A DNA stretch of 64,000 nt from Ixodes scapularis (lineage: Eukaryota > Arthropoda > Arachnida > Ixodida > Ixodidae): contig NW_024609948.1 in NCBI RefSeq assembly GCF_016920785.2, positions 1,488,001 to 1,552,000 on the forward strand, written 5' to 3'. The translations under genes were made by a program, and so were the position numbers. The notes under the pieces are model-generated. The model did no database searches and was not told the origin of the DNA. It saw only the letters and a program-made list of their open reading frames with translations. Each line of letters begins with the position of its first letter. Position 1 is the stretch's first letter. Shown piece by piece: positions 28,655 to 37,040 of this stretch.

Positions 28655-29112
28655 ATGTCCGTTTACGCCACGTTCACTCTGCTGTGCGAAAACGGAAGGG
28701 AAGACGACAAACTAGTCAAGGAATGTAGACGCTACCTAGAAGAATACGTGAGACCGCTGCTCGGAAACGACACTTTTTATGTCGAAGACGATAGAAAGTT
28801 GTTCCACGGACACATGTACTACACGCCGCCTCCCAGTGCCGAACGGAGGGCCGCGTCGGCCATACGGGGAACGTGGACCACTTGCTGCACGTCTTGGCCA
28901 AGCACGTGGATGCCGCGGACGTTTTGCGCTACGCTTATAATGCCGCCGCGAACGTGTTGGATCACTGTAGATTCGAACAGAGGAGAGAAGAAGAGGAGCA
29001 ATTGACGGAGTGTAAGAACCTTTTGGAGGCTCGACTGGCAGCGATGGGAGACGAAAGAGGTCGAGACGACAAGTATCTCAAGACTATATTTCACCTGCGA
29101 GCCGTAAAGTAA
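28655..29112 (+). pseudogene. Small unknown gene with one frameshift
   Basis: The ATG is at 28655. The first about 70 codons are in one frame; near 28,868 the coding sense moves to another frame, which continues to the stop at 29112. The second half is helical with an acidic run (REEEEQ). A single small indel explains it. The 3' end overlaps the convergent tail-anchored gene by 22 bp. No family recognised. Confidence 0.65.
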
Positions 29113-29962
29113 TACACGCCTAGTCCGGCAGCCACGCCGACGGCCGTCGAGCTCAACGTAATCGCGGTCATTGCGCCGGACTCCTCGGGCCGAGAAGTAG
29201 ACAGAGTGTCGCTACGAGTGAAGCTTTTCTCCATAAAGTCGATGCCGAGAGCCTCGGAAAGTTTGGCGAGAGACGTCTCGTAGGTGGTCAACGATCGTAA
29301 CGCGAGACTTAGCGTGTCGTCGTAGTCGCCAACCTGTTCCTGTTCGAAGACGTCGCACAAGATTAAATAGTTTCGAAGGGTCGTCGCCTGCGTGGAAATT
29401 TTTTCGCCGTGTTCGCGAAAAAACTCGTCGGTCGGTAGGCGTTCGTTGGCGAAGGTCATCATGATTTCGGCCATGGGCCAGAGGTTCCCGTGGCGAAACC
29501 AGGTGATTATGCAGACCTTTTCGAGTATCTCGCGGGCGGCCGTCTTGAAGGTTTCGTACACTTCGATAAAGAATCTGAAGACGATCGAGGTCAGTTGACT
29601 TTCGAGTCTATTAAAGTTTCTATTTACGTCGTACTTGTAACGGTTTATGTCGTCAGACGCTCCGTTGCGGTGGCGGGCGGTCGGAAATCGTAAAATTCCT
29701 CCAAGATGTCTTTCCTCAGAATCTTGGCGTTCGAGCGCAAGTGCGTCTCGAACCTTGTGATTCCCGGTAGAGTCAGGGCGTATTCGGCCGCCAACCACAC
29801 GGAAAGTAGGGCCCCGTTGAGCCCCTTTTTGCGAAATACTATCTCTTCCCAACACATGTCGTAGTCCAAATCTTTAACGTGGACTCGCCAGTACGGAAAA
29901 ACGGCGGCGTTGACTTTGCTCCAATTGTTCTTGACGTAAGAATAAAACGAAACTAAATCCAT
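29091..29962 (-). pseudogene. Tail-anchored paralogue 1 of the tandem family, frameshifted
   Basis: Starts at the ATG at 29962. The N-terminal motif is an aromatic helix, then W-x-AEYALTLPG (about residues 58-68), shared with the four genes upstream. Near 29,660-29,690 the frame shifts; the second half in the new frame carries the family's central motif (FRHG..W...E..M) and the conserved REHGEK, and ends in a C-terminal membrane segment (TLSSTAVGVAAGLGVYYF) with a basic end. One indel accounts for the break. In the intact state it would be about 290 residues, facing the cytosol or virion interior. Confidence 0.8.
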
Positions 29963-29965
29963 CCT

Positions 29966-30928
29966 CTATTGTTTTGTACTCGTAACGAGGTGCACGCTCA
30001 CGCCCGCAAAGAGACCCGTTGCGGCCGACGGAATCACGAGTTTTAATAAGGGGTCGATTTTACGGGTGGAGTCGTCGGTCGTAACGGGTCTGTCAGTGGG
30101 CGGTGGCAGCTCCTCATCGGTCGTCGTCGCGAATTTACTACTTCGAAAGTGTTTGGGTAGAAACGTGATCTGCCGCTCCATGGCCATCTCGGCGAGGTCC
30201 ACCCTGTAATTTGACAGCGTGTCCGAATTGTATATGGACCCGCGTTCCTCTTCCGTGGCTTCCACGTCCAACTTTTCGGTTAAAATTTTATAGTTTGACG
30301 TACTCAGATGCGAATGCAGCTCTTCGCCGTACATTAGCATGAGTTGGTCGGTGGACAGGTCGCGACCGGCGCACGCCGCCAACACTTCGGTGAGGAACCA
30401 GAGCGCGTCCTTGTGTTCGCTGTACCAGACGTGCACGCACAGGTCTTCCAGTTTGGCCAACTCGATCGTCTTTAGACGGTTCTCGTACACGTCGACAAAT
30501 TTTCGGACCGTGCTGGACGTGATCGGCGCTGCATTCGTAACTCTAAATCTATCCGCAAAGTACTGGTCGACTTGCCGTTCGTAGCGCCATTTGTTCTTGC
30601 CATCGTTTTCTTTGGTCAGTGCGGTGTCGTCGTCGTAAAACGAGTCAAAGATTTCGGGATCCCTTCGACTGTAGGACGGCCATACCGTCTCCACAAACTT
30701 GGTTCGTCCCGGCAAAGTCAGGGCATACTCGGCGACGATCCACATGCGAACTTTGGAATTTAGCATATAGAAAAGTTGTTGTCTACTCAGACCTATGAAT
30801 TCGTACATCTGTATATTCTTGACGTGTTGGTGCCAAAATCGAAAAGTGCGAAGGGCAACTTTGGTCCAATTTTCCTTTACGTAATCGTAAAACCGTTCGT
30901 AGTCTTCTTTCAACGCGTCTCTAGACAT
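29966..30928 (-). CDS. Tail-anchored paralogue 2 of the tandem family, 320 residues
   Basis: The ATG at 30928 (MSRDALK) is preferred over an upstream TTG. The family landmarks are present: an aromatic N-terminal helix with ENWTK, VAEYALTLPGRTKF near residue 75, a central WYSEHKDALWFLTEVL (about 180-195), MYGEELHSHL (about 215) and a C-terminal membrane anchor (LVIPSAATGLFAGVSVHLV) ending STKQ. No signal peptide. This is the clearest intact member. It starts 12 bp after the stop of paralogue 3. Confidence 0.85.
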   Translation of the reverse strand: MSRDALKEDYERFYDYVKENWTKVALRTFRFWHQHVKNIQMYEFIGLSRQQLFYMLNSKVRMWIVAEYALTLPGRTKFVETVWPSYSRRDPEIFDSFYDDDTALTKENDGKNKWRYERQVDQYFADRFRVTNAAPITSSTVRKFVDVYENRLKTIELAKLEDLCVHVWYSEHKDALWFLTEVLAACAGRDLSTDQLMLMYGEELHSHLSTSNYKILTEKLDVEATEEERGSIYNSDTLSNYRVDLAEMAMERQITFLPKHFRSSKFATTTDEELPPPTDRPVTTDDSTRKIDPLLKLVIPSAATGLFAGVSVHLVTSTKQ

Positions 30929-30939
30929 TTTTGTATTGA

Positions 30940-31755
30940 TCAACGCGTGATCAAATACGTCCCGACTCCAAGTACCAATCCGATCGCTGTCGAAGGAACG
31001 AGGATCGCTACTAGACTACCGACTGAAGGTAGCGGCGTGGCCGATCGGATTCGATTGTTCATCTCTATCAAATCTTGGCGGTAGCTCGCCTCGCCGTTGG
31101 TAGACGGTTGCTGTTGCGAATCAAAGGCCTTTTGCAAGAGCCGGACTTGCTCGGGGCCGGCATGAGAATGCAGTTTCTCTCCGTGCAACGATAAGAGCGT
31201 CCCGACCGGAATCTTTTGTTTCGCAAATAAGCTCAACGTCTCGGCCGCAACCCACACGCCGTCCTTGTCCAGGGCCCACGCTCGCAAACAAAATCCTTTA
31301 AGCTCGAGCGGATCTTGGATTGTGGACAGCGTCTCGTACAGGTTGACGAGCTTGCGGAACGAGGACGAGGTGGGCGTCATTTTCAACTTTGCAAAGTTTC
31401 GCTTTCTGTGGTCGGCGTACGTCTCGTCCGCGTGGCGACCGGCAGTGGATTCGCGAACGTTTTGAGATGCAAATTCTCTAAAGTCGACTAGGCCCGGGGT
31501 AAAGTCAACGGCTACGTCGCCGACCTTTTCGAGGAAAGCTCGACGACCGGGCATGGTGAGGGCGTACTCTGCAAAGAGCCAGGCGAGTAGAGCCTGAGCA
31601 TCCGAACCGACGACGCGGTTCTTGGCCAGTATCCGCGACCACGCGGCGTCTGCGTCCGCGTTTTTGACTTTGGCGAGCCAATACGCGTAGCACATCCAAT
31701 CCGCATCGGGCCAATTTTCTTTGATCGCATTGTACAAATAGACGTAGGCGTCCAT
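30940..31755 (-). CDS. Tail-anchored paralogue 3 of the tandem family, 271 residues
   Basis: Starts at the ATG at 31755. Landmarks: ENWPDADW near the N-terminus, FAEYALTMPGRRAF (about residues 65-78), a central ALDKDGVWVAAETL, LHGEKLHSH and a C-terminal anchor (ILVPSTAIGLVLGVGTYLI) ending in Thr-Arg. Intact. It ends 12 bp before paralogue 2 on the same strand. Confidence 0.85.
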   Translation of the reverse strand: MDAYVYLYNAIKENWPDADWMCYAYWLAKVKNADADAAWSRILAKNRVVGSDAQALLAWLFAEYALTMPGRRAFLEKVGDVAVDFTPGLVDFREFASQNVRESTAGRHADETYADHRKRNFAKLKMTPTSSSFRKLVNLYETLSTIQDPLELKGFCLRAWALDKDGVWVAAETLSLFAKQKIPVGTLLSLHGEKLHSHAGPEQVRLLQKAFDSQQQPSTNGEASYRQDLIEMNNRIRSATPLPSVGSLVAILVPSTAIGLVLGVGTYLITR

Positions 31756-31759
31756 TTTA

Positions 31760-32773
31760 TTATTTATTGAGCATGACGTACCCAGCGTAGGCGAGTGCCG
31801 TCAACGACACGCAGTACGGCGAACACAACATTAGGACGACCTTGGTGTCGCCGGCCTTCTTCTTTATCTCCTCGTCTTCGTAGTGAGAAAGAGGAGGTGA
31901 TGTCTCGTCTTCCTCCTGATTCCTCGGCGCTTCGGAGTATATGTTTCGATTGTAATTTTCGTGCGCGTAGCGCATTCGTCTTTCGTACTCGGCGTCCGAG
32001 AGCACGACGAACGAAGCCGATCGATTCAGATCCACCCTCAATGTGGCGTTTAAATTTAACAAATCAATCTTGTAACGCTCCACGTCTCGCTGATTCAACA
32101 GGCGAAGCGTGTCCCTATCGGCGACGGCCGGTGCCACGTCTATCTGCTCGGCGACCTCGTGCACAGTGTACTCGCTGATCTGGTGCCAGATACCGTCGAG
32201 GTGGCCACCGACCAACAAATCGTCTGCCCTGACGTCATTAGAAACGCAAGTCAACAAGACCTCTACCAGTGCCCACTGGACGTTCATCTTGTGTTTCCAA
32301 AAGGACATGACCACGCCCTGAACGTCGTAGGGAATCAAGCGCAACAACTTTTCGTACGCATTCTTTAAATAAAGTTTTGCCTTTGGCGTAAAATGGACCC
32401 CCATTTTTCTCAGTCCGGCTTCGCGGACGTATTCGTATCGGTCCCTGGTGATCTTGTCCTTCACTGGAGCTGCGGGCACGCGGAGGAAATCGGTCAACTC
32501 GCCTTTGCGTGTAGATAACCTGAGCGTAAACCTAGTGTCGAGACTGAACCAGTGTGCGAGCGACGCTTTAAAGTCTTTGAAAGGTGGAAAGGTCAAAATG
32601 TACTCTACTAGCAGCCACGTCAGGTAGCGTCGTCGCGTCGCTGGTTCCATCTCGGTGGCGGATATTTCGCTCAAACGCGAGTACCAATAATCGTAACATT
32701 TATTCTCGTAGCTACTCCTATTTTTGCGAACGTGCTTGTACAGAGCTTCCAAAGAAACACCTTCGACAATCAT
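31760..32773 (-). CDS. Tail-anchored paralogue 4 of the tandem family, about 337 residues
   Basis: I place the start at the ATG at 32773 (MIVEGVSL) because the helix after it aligns with the N-termini of the other members; ATGs at 32806 and further upstream overlap the neighbouring gene. Landmarks: LLVEYILTFPPFKDF, FWKHKMNVQWALVEVL, then GGHLDGIWHQI in place of the HGEKLHSH motif, and a C-terminal hydrophobic segment (CSPYCVSLTALAYAGYVML) ending Asn-Lys. It is the most divergent open copy and its acidic stalk before the anchor is longer. Confidence 0.8.
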   Translation of the reverse strand: MIVEGVSLEALYKHVRKNRSSYENKCYDYWYSRLSEISATEMEPATRRRYLTWLLVEYILTFPPFKDFKASLAHWFSLDTRFTLRLSTRKGELTDFLRVPAAPVKDKITRDRYEYVREAGLRKMGVHFTPKAKLYLKNAYEKLLRLIPYDVQGVVMSFWKHKMNVQWALVEVLLTCVSNDVRADDLLVGGHLDGIWHQISEYTVHEVAEQIDVAPAVADRDTLRLLNQRDVERYKIDLLNLNATLRVDLNRSASFVVLSDAEYERRMRYAHENYNRNIYSEAPRNQEEDETSPPLSHYEDEEIKKKAGDTKVVLMLCSPYCVSLTALAYAGYVMLNK

Positions 32774-32787
32774 TCGTACGTATTTTA

Positions 32788-33800
32788 TTAAGACCATAGA
32801 TACCATCGGCCTTTCTTGCACGGCACGTAGTTTTCGCAATGTCCAGAGAGTGGTGCAATAAACTCGTGCGTAAACTCGTGGTCCGTGTTGACGCACACTT
32901 GTCGAGAGAGTCTTCGCAGGTCTCTTCGGTACGCGAGAATGTCCTTCTCCAACTTGTCTCGCTGCACGTTGTCCGGGTCGAAAGACGCACTCAACTGGTC
33001 TCGAATGTTGCGCAGCATGTCGTTCCGGATCTCGCCTCGAATCCAGTCGAGATGCCCGTCAACGATGTCGTAGACACCGACGCCCACCTTTATGCAACAG
33101 AGAAGAATCTCGACGAGAAATCCACTCGGGCCTTGGGCTTTCTCCAAAAGTGCAACACCAGCTCGCGCGTGTCTGCGTCCGACAGTCCGTGCAATCTTTC
33201 GTACAATTCCATGAGGTTCGAGACGATTGTCGGAGTAAAATATATGCCCAGCTTCTCCAGGGCAATCTCCACTTCTCTAACGTAGGTGTCATATTCGTCC
33301 GAAGAGGGAGGTATCGGCGCAGTCATAAAGTTTTTCAACACTCCTGCGTCGAACTTGTCCCTTCCACCAGTCCACAGGTTGTATCTCGTTTGAAATTCTT
33401 CTACCGACGGTAGAGTATTGGCGTATTCAATCACGCACCATTCGAGTATAGTCTTGTCAGACAGTCCCCGCTTGTCCAGTGGAAGGGTAGCGACTCGTAC
33501 TGGAGCCTGGTCGGCCGAAACGGGATCGCTGTTGACCGAAGCAGCTGGTGTAGGAGCAGTCTCGCACGTGCACGATTCGAGTATAGGCTTGTCGGACGGT
33601 CCCCGCTTGTCCGATGGAACAGTAGCGACTCGTGTTGGAGCCTGGTCGGTCGAAACGGGATCGCTGTTGACCGAAGCAGCTGGTGTAGGAGCAATAGTAG
33701 CGTCGCGAATCGTGCAATACCAGTAAGCGTAGCCCTGTCGGCTAGCCGTGTATCTGTGTTCGCGCAGATACGAGTGCAAACTGAGGATGTGCATTTTCAT
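32788..33800 (-). pseudogene. Paralogue 5 of the tandem family, frameshifted and without tail anchor
   Basis: The start ATG at 33800 overlaps the stop of the helicase gene (ATGA). The N-terminal helix and VIEYANTLPSVEEF identify the family. Between them sits an insert of two direct 45-residue repeats rich in Pro, Ala, Ser and Thr. Near 33,135 the coding sense shifts frame; the continuation holds VEILL and GHLDWIRGEI, as in paralogue 4, and ends at 32788 with no membrane segment. So it is broken, and its anchor is also missing, either lost or beyond a second break. Confidence 0.75.
33541..33720 (+). repeat. 135-bp direct repeat within paralogue 5
   Basis: The segment starting GCAGCTGGTGTAGGAGCA at 33541 recurs at 33676, a spacing of 135 bp or 45 codons, so the duplication kept the frame. 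The units differ at several bases. Confidence 0.85.
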
Positions 33801-35713
33801 AGACGACCGTTCAAAAACGAGTTTAGCTCGAGCAAAGATTTCTTCGTGTCTTTGAAGGTGGACGACTCGTCTTCGCAGACCTGGACCCAATGCGATAAAT
33901 CGCTCCAAACGTCGGGTCTAAAATACCTACTGTCGAGCAATAGGACGGCCCCCCAGTCGTTCACGTGACGTACGCAGCGTCCCACGGACTGGTTAACCGC
34001 TCGCATCGCCTGCGTTTTATACCATTCGTCCCCGTCTCCGCCCCTGCTGCGGTTAAACTCGACCTTGACCTTTACGTCCGGACTGTGATACGACGGATAG
34101 GGTAACCCCACGGATACGACGAGTCGAGCCAGCGAATCGGAGAAGTCGACGCCTTCGCTCATTTTGCCTCTGTGCACGACTAGAAACAGGGCCACCGTGC
34201 CGGGCTCTCCGTCAATCAACGCAGTCTTGTACCTATCGAACAAGAGGTCCGAGTTTTCAGAATCTTCCAGAAACAGATGCCCGCCGACCACCTTGACCAA
34301 CTTGGCCCATAGAGGCACTTTGCGCCACACGTCTCGACAGGTCTGAAGTAGCTTGTAAGAAGGGAAGAAGCACAGGACGCCAGCCTTTGTTTCGCCGACG
34401 TTTTTCTTCAGGATCTTGGTCGACTCGTAGACGACGGAACCTACGGCCTTGTGTAGCTCTTCGTTCTGGCATGCGCTGTAATTCATGTAAAACTCTTTGT
34501 CACCCTTGAGCGAATGCGAGATCCTACGGACAAAGACGTGACGCTTGGACACGACGTGTTCCTTGGCGTACACCTTGTGAGTAAAGAAGACGCCCAATTC
34601 CTTTTCGTACGACGACATCGGACTCAGAGTCCCCGAGGCCAGGACGATAGAGTGCGTGCACGACGACACAGACTTCATGGCGTAACTCGAGTCCATGCAG
34701 GTCATCCTGAGTTCTGGCGACTCGTGACCCTGGACGACAAACATTGCAAAGCCTTGGGCACCAAATATCTCGGGGTAGTAAAACTGAGTGACGATGCGGT
34801 CAATCAACGTGGTGTTTAACCGGTCGGACAAAGGATGTCGAGACGTTAAGGGACTCACGACTTGACCCAGGCTCACGTTGTCCGTCTTGAGGTAGCGTCT
34901 CCTCTTGGCCAGGAGATCATCGCCGCGAACAATCGCATATCCAACGTCGTTCATCATGGCCAGGAGCCCCTCGAAGAATTCGCGAAGCTCGACGTAGCGA
35001 GAAAATCGTCGTGCGTACGTCTGAAGCTGCGATCTGGACACTTGTAGGGACATGGCGTCTCTACAAAACGTTTCACTGTTGTGCGCCTCGTCGAGGATCA
35101 GAATCGCGCCGCTGAGATTGATGTTGAGCGTGCTACGGACGAAGGGATCGATCAAGTAGTTGTAGGGAGCCAGCACTATTTTCGACCTGGCTACGTAGTA
35201 CTGTTCGTTGACGTAGTAGGGGCAGATATCGTTTGCAGCACAACTCTCCACCAAGTCCTCGATGTCCCTAACGTCGGGCAAACGCGTCTCTGGTCCATGC
35301 GGCTCTTTCCAATTGCGGTACAATCGGCACGTCGACGAGGCCCTGTGTTGACTGCAGAGTTGGGGCACGTTACCGCTGTGGACTTCCCGTTCCAAGAGGC
35401 AGACTCGGTCCTTGCCGACGAGACGAGAAATGTGCGCGGCGTCTCCGATGAACGCCTTGGCCACCGCTACCACTTGGTCGAGCTGTTGGTGCGTTCTAGA
35501 GCAGAGGTAGATTTTGCCGCTGGGTCGTGTCGTTATCCATTCGCGAACGGCTCCGAGCATGGCCATCGTCTTGCCCGATCCGGTAGGAGCTTCTATCATG
35601 ACGTTGGCTTTTTCTCCGAATCCGCGCAACATTGTTTCAAAGACGTCCACTTGTACGGGGTAAGGTATCCGGTCGCCCGGTAGTACGAGCCGGTAGCGGG
35701 GCGCCTCTTCCAT
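33797..35713 (-). CDS. XPD/Rad3-family DEAH helicase with iron-sulphur cysteine pattern
   Basis: 638 residues from the ATG at 35713 (MEEAPRY). Walker A EAPTGSGKT is near residue 42. The cysteines in RVCLLE, LCSQH, STCRLY and DICPYY (residues about 105-190) follow the spacing of the four Cys that hold the 4Fe-4S cluster of XPD, FANCJ, RTEL1 and ChlR1. The DEAH box ILDEAHN is near 223, LASGTLSP in the middle, SEGVDFSDS and QSVGRCVRH late (motifs V and VI). Such helicases unwind DNA 5' to 3'. It is intact, lies beside DNA-related genes, and its stop TGA overlaps the ATG of the next gene (ATGA). An unusual helicase type for an arthropod virus. Confidence 0.92.
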   Translation of the reverse strand: MEEAPRYRLVLPGDRIPYPVQVDVFETMLRGFGEKANVMIEAPTGSGKTMAMLGAVREWITTRPSGKIYLCSRTHQQLDQVVAVAKAFIGDAAHISRLVGKDRVCLLEREVHSGNVPQLCSQHRASSTCRLYRNWKEPHGPETRLPDVRDIEDLVESCAANDICPYYVNEQYYVARSKIVLAPYNYLIDPFVRSTLNINLSGAILILDEAHNSETFCRDAMSLQVSRSQLQTYARRFSRYVELREFFEGLLAMMNDVGYAIVRGDDLLAKRRRYLKTDNVSLGQVVSPLTSRHPLSDRLNTTLIDRIVTQFYYPEIFGAQGFAMFVVQGHESPELRMTCMDSSYAMKSVSSCTHSIVLASGTLSPMSSYEKELGVFFTHKVYAKEHVVSKRHVFVRRISHSLKGDKEFYMNYSACQNEELHKAVGSVVYESTKILKKNVGETKAGVLCFFPSYKLLQTCRDVWRKVPLWAKLVKVVGGHLFLEDSENSDLLFDRYKTALIDGEPGTVALFLVVHRGKMSEGVDFSDSLARLVVSVGLPYPSYHSPDVKVKVEFNRSRGGDGDEWYKTQAMRAVNQSVGRCVRHVNDWGAVLLLDSRYFRPDVWSDLSHWVQVCEDESSTFKDTKKSLLELNSFLNGRL

Positions 35714-35919
35714 ACCCGCCAACGTTCGTTTTTGAAACGATTATACCGATCGTTCGTCTCGTCTTCGGAACTATAAATAGTCTGAGCGGAGTGGTTGACC
35801 TCGTCGTCCGTAATCTCTCCCTCCTCTTTTTCATCGTCGCCATCGTCCCATTCGTCTAACACTATCCATTCTTCTTCTTCTTCTTCTTCGACCTTGGTCA
35901 TATCTACGTCGTTACTCAT
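35596..35919 (-). CDS. Acidic protein overlapping the helicase start, 107 residues
   Basis: Starts at the ATG at 35919. Residues 7-50 are strongly acidic (EEEEEEEW, DDGDDEKEE), followed by a basic segment (WRVWKRRP). Its last 118 bp overlap the helicase 5' end in another frame. The acidic-then-basic layout resembles small DNA- or histone-binding factors, but no family is recognised. The overlap leaves some doubt whether the 3' part is used. Confidence 0.6.
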   Translation of the reverse strand: MSNDVDMTKVEEEEEEEWIVLDEWDDGDDEKEEGEITDDEVNHSAQTIYSSEDETNDRYNRFKNERWRVWKRRPATGSYYRATGYLTPYKWTSLKQCCADSEKKPTS

Positions 35920-35971
35920 GCTTACGCGAGGAGATTGAGACGAAAACTCAACGTGCACGTTTTTTTTATTT

Positions 35972-36604
35972 TTATTGCCCAAACAAAGGATACCTACACA
36001 ACCAGTCAAGGTAATCGCAAACTCTAAAGTACCTCGGATCTACGCTCTCGTACAGGCTCATAAAATCTCGATGCACTCTGGCGCTTTTCACGGTGCGTGG
36101 CTCGACGACGCTGCAAACGACTCGATCGGGAGGCATGTCAAGCAGGTAACTCAACTTGCGAACGCAAGCCACAAAGAAGGTGAGAGAGTCGGTCAGAGTC
36201 AGACACAGAATCTTGCTGGCCTCTTCGTAGCGAAAGGCGGTCGCGTGCGCGTACACTCGACCGCTTTCGTACGTGTAGTCGCAGATCACCGAACCGAGGG
36301 CGCTTGCGTCGTCGCGGTAGAGGCGAAAGTCGATGTATCGACAGGCCGTCTTGAGGTACCAGACTTCCGTCCGAACCAGTCTCATGTAGACGTACAGGTT
36401 GAGTCTGTATCTGTTTTTCGTGCGGCTATGGAATCGATGCAGCGCTGCGCCTACCGTCATGAAGGGGCGGCCGACGAGAAGGATCGTCGCCGCGTGCATA
36501 ATCTCCAAGGCGTAGAGAAAGTCGACAAAGACGCTGGAGTCGCCGGGATTTCGAAGTCCGGTCGCGATGGTGTTTGCCAGGTTGTCGTAGTATACGCGTA
36601 ACAT
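35972..36604 (-). CDS. Unknown viral protein, 210 residues
   Basis: Starts at the ATG at 36604. Rich in Tyr, Leu and Arg; two moderately hydrophobic stretches (FVDFLYALEIMHAATILLVG, residues 26-45, and LTDSLTFFVACV, about 135-146) could be buried helices rather than membrane spans. No motif recognised. It diverges from the histone-like gene across a 74-bp gap. Confidence 0.75.
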   Translation of the reverse strand: MLRVYYDNLANTIATGLRNPGDSSVFVDFLYALEIMHAATILLVGRPFMTVGAALHRFHSRTKNRYRLNLYVYMRLVRTEVWYLKTACRYIDFRLYRDDASALGSVICDYTYESGRVYAHATAFRYEEASKILCLTLTDSLTFFVACVRKLSYLLDMPPDRVVCSVVEPRTVKSARVHRDFMSLYESVDPRYFRVCDYLDWLCRYPLFGQ

Positions 36605-36678
36605 GATTGTAACGTCGATTTCAAATAAAAAACTGAAGTTTCCCGCTTATATCGTTAGAGGAGATAGATGGTGAGAAT

Positions 36679-37011
36679 ATGGCGCGCATAAAAAACGCCT
36701 CAAACAACGTGACCCGGCAAAAGAGGACGGTAGCCAAGAATAAGAAGAAGCAGCAATTGGACAGTCGACAGCCAACGACTGCCGTGGACGACGTTCTCTG
36801 TAAGAACGAATTGCGTCGATTGGCCAAGGAGATGGAGATCGATCGCATATCAGAGAACGTGTACGGTAACATGCAATCCGAGGTCGATAGATTCGTCACC
36901 GAGGTCGTCGGAAAGGCCGTCGTCTACGCCCAGATGCAACACCGCAAGACGCTTTTTGTAGATGACGTGACCCGAGCTCTTTTCGAATACAACATCAAAG
37001 TTTACGGCTGA
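36679..37011 (+). CDS. Viral histone H4-like protein, 110 residues
   Basis: ATG at 36679. Residues about 40-110 match the H4 histone fold in order: RRLAKE (alpha 1), DRISENVY, a long alpha-2 helix, VVYAQMQHRKT (compare the H4 segment ending HAKRKT), FVDDVTRAL and a final VYG. The N-terminal tail is basic and longer than, and unlike, that of H4, without the canonical GKGGKGLGKG pattern. H4 pairs with H3 in the nucleosome; a viral copy may compact viral DNA or disturb host chromatin, as reported for bracovirus H4. No H3-like partner is seen in the window. Confidence 0.9.
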   Translation: MARIKNASNNVTRQKRTVAKNKKKQQLDSRQPTTAVDDVLCKNELRRLAKEMEIDRISENVYGNMQSEVDRFVTEVVGKAVVYAQMQHRKTLFVDDVTRALFEYNIKVYG

Positions 37012-37040
37012 CGTCCAGGACTAATACAAAACACCTAACA

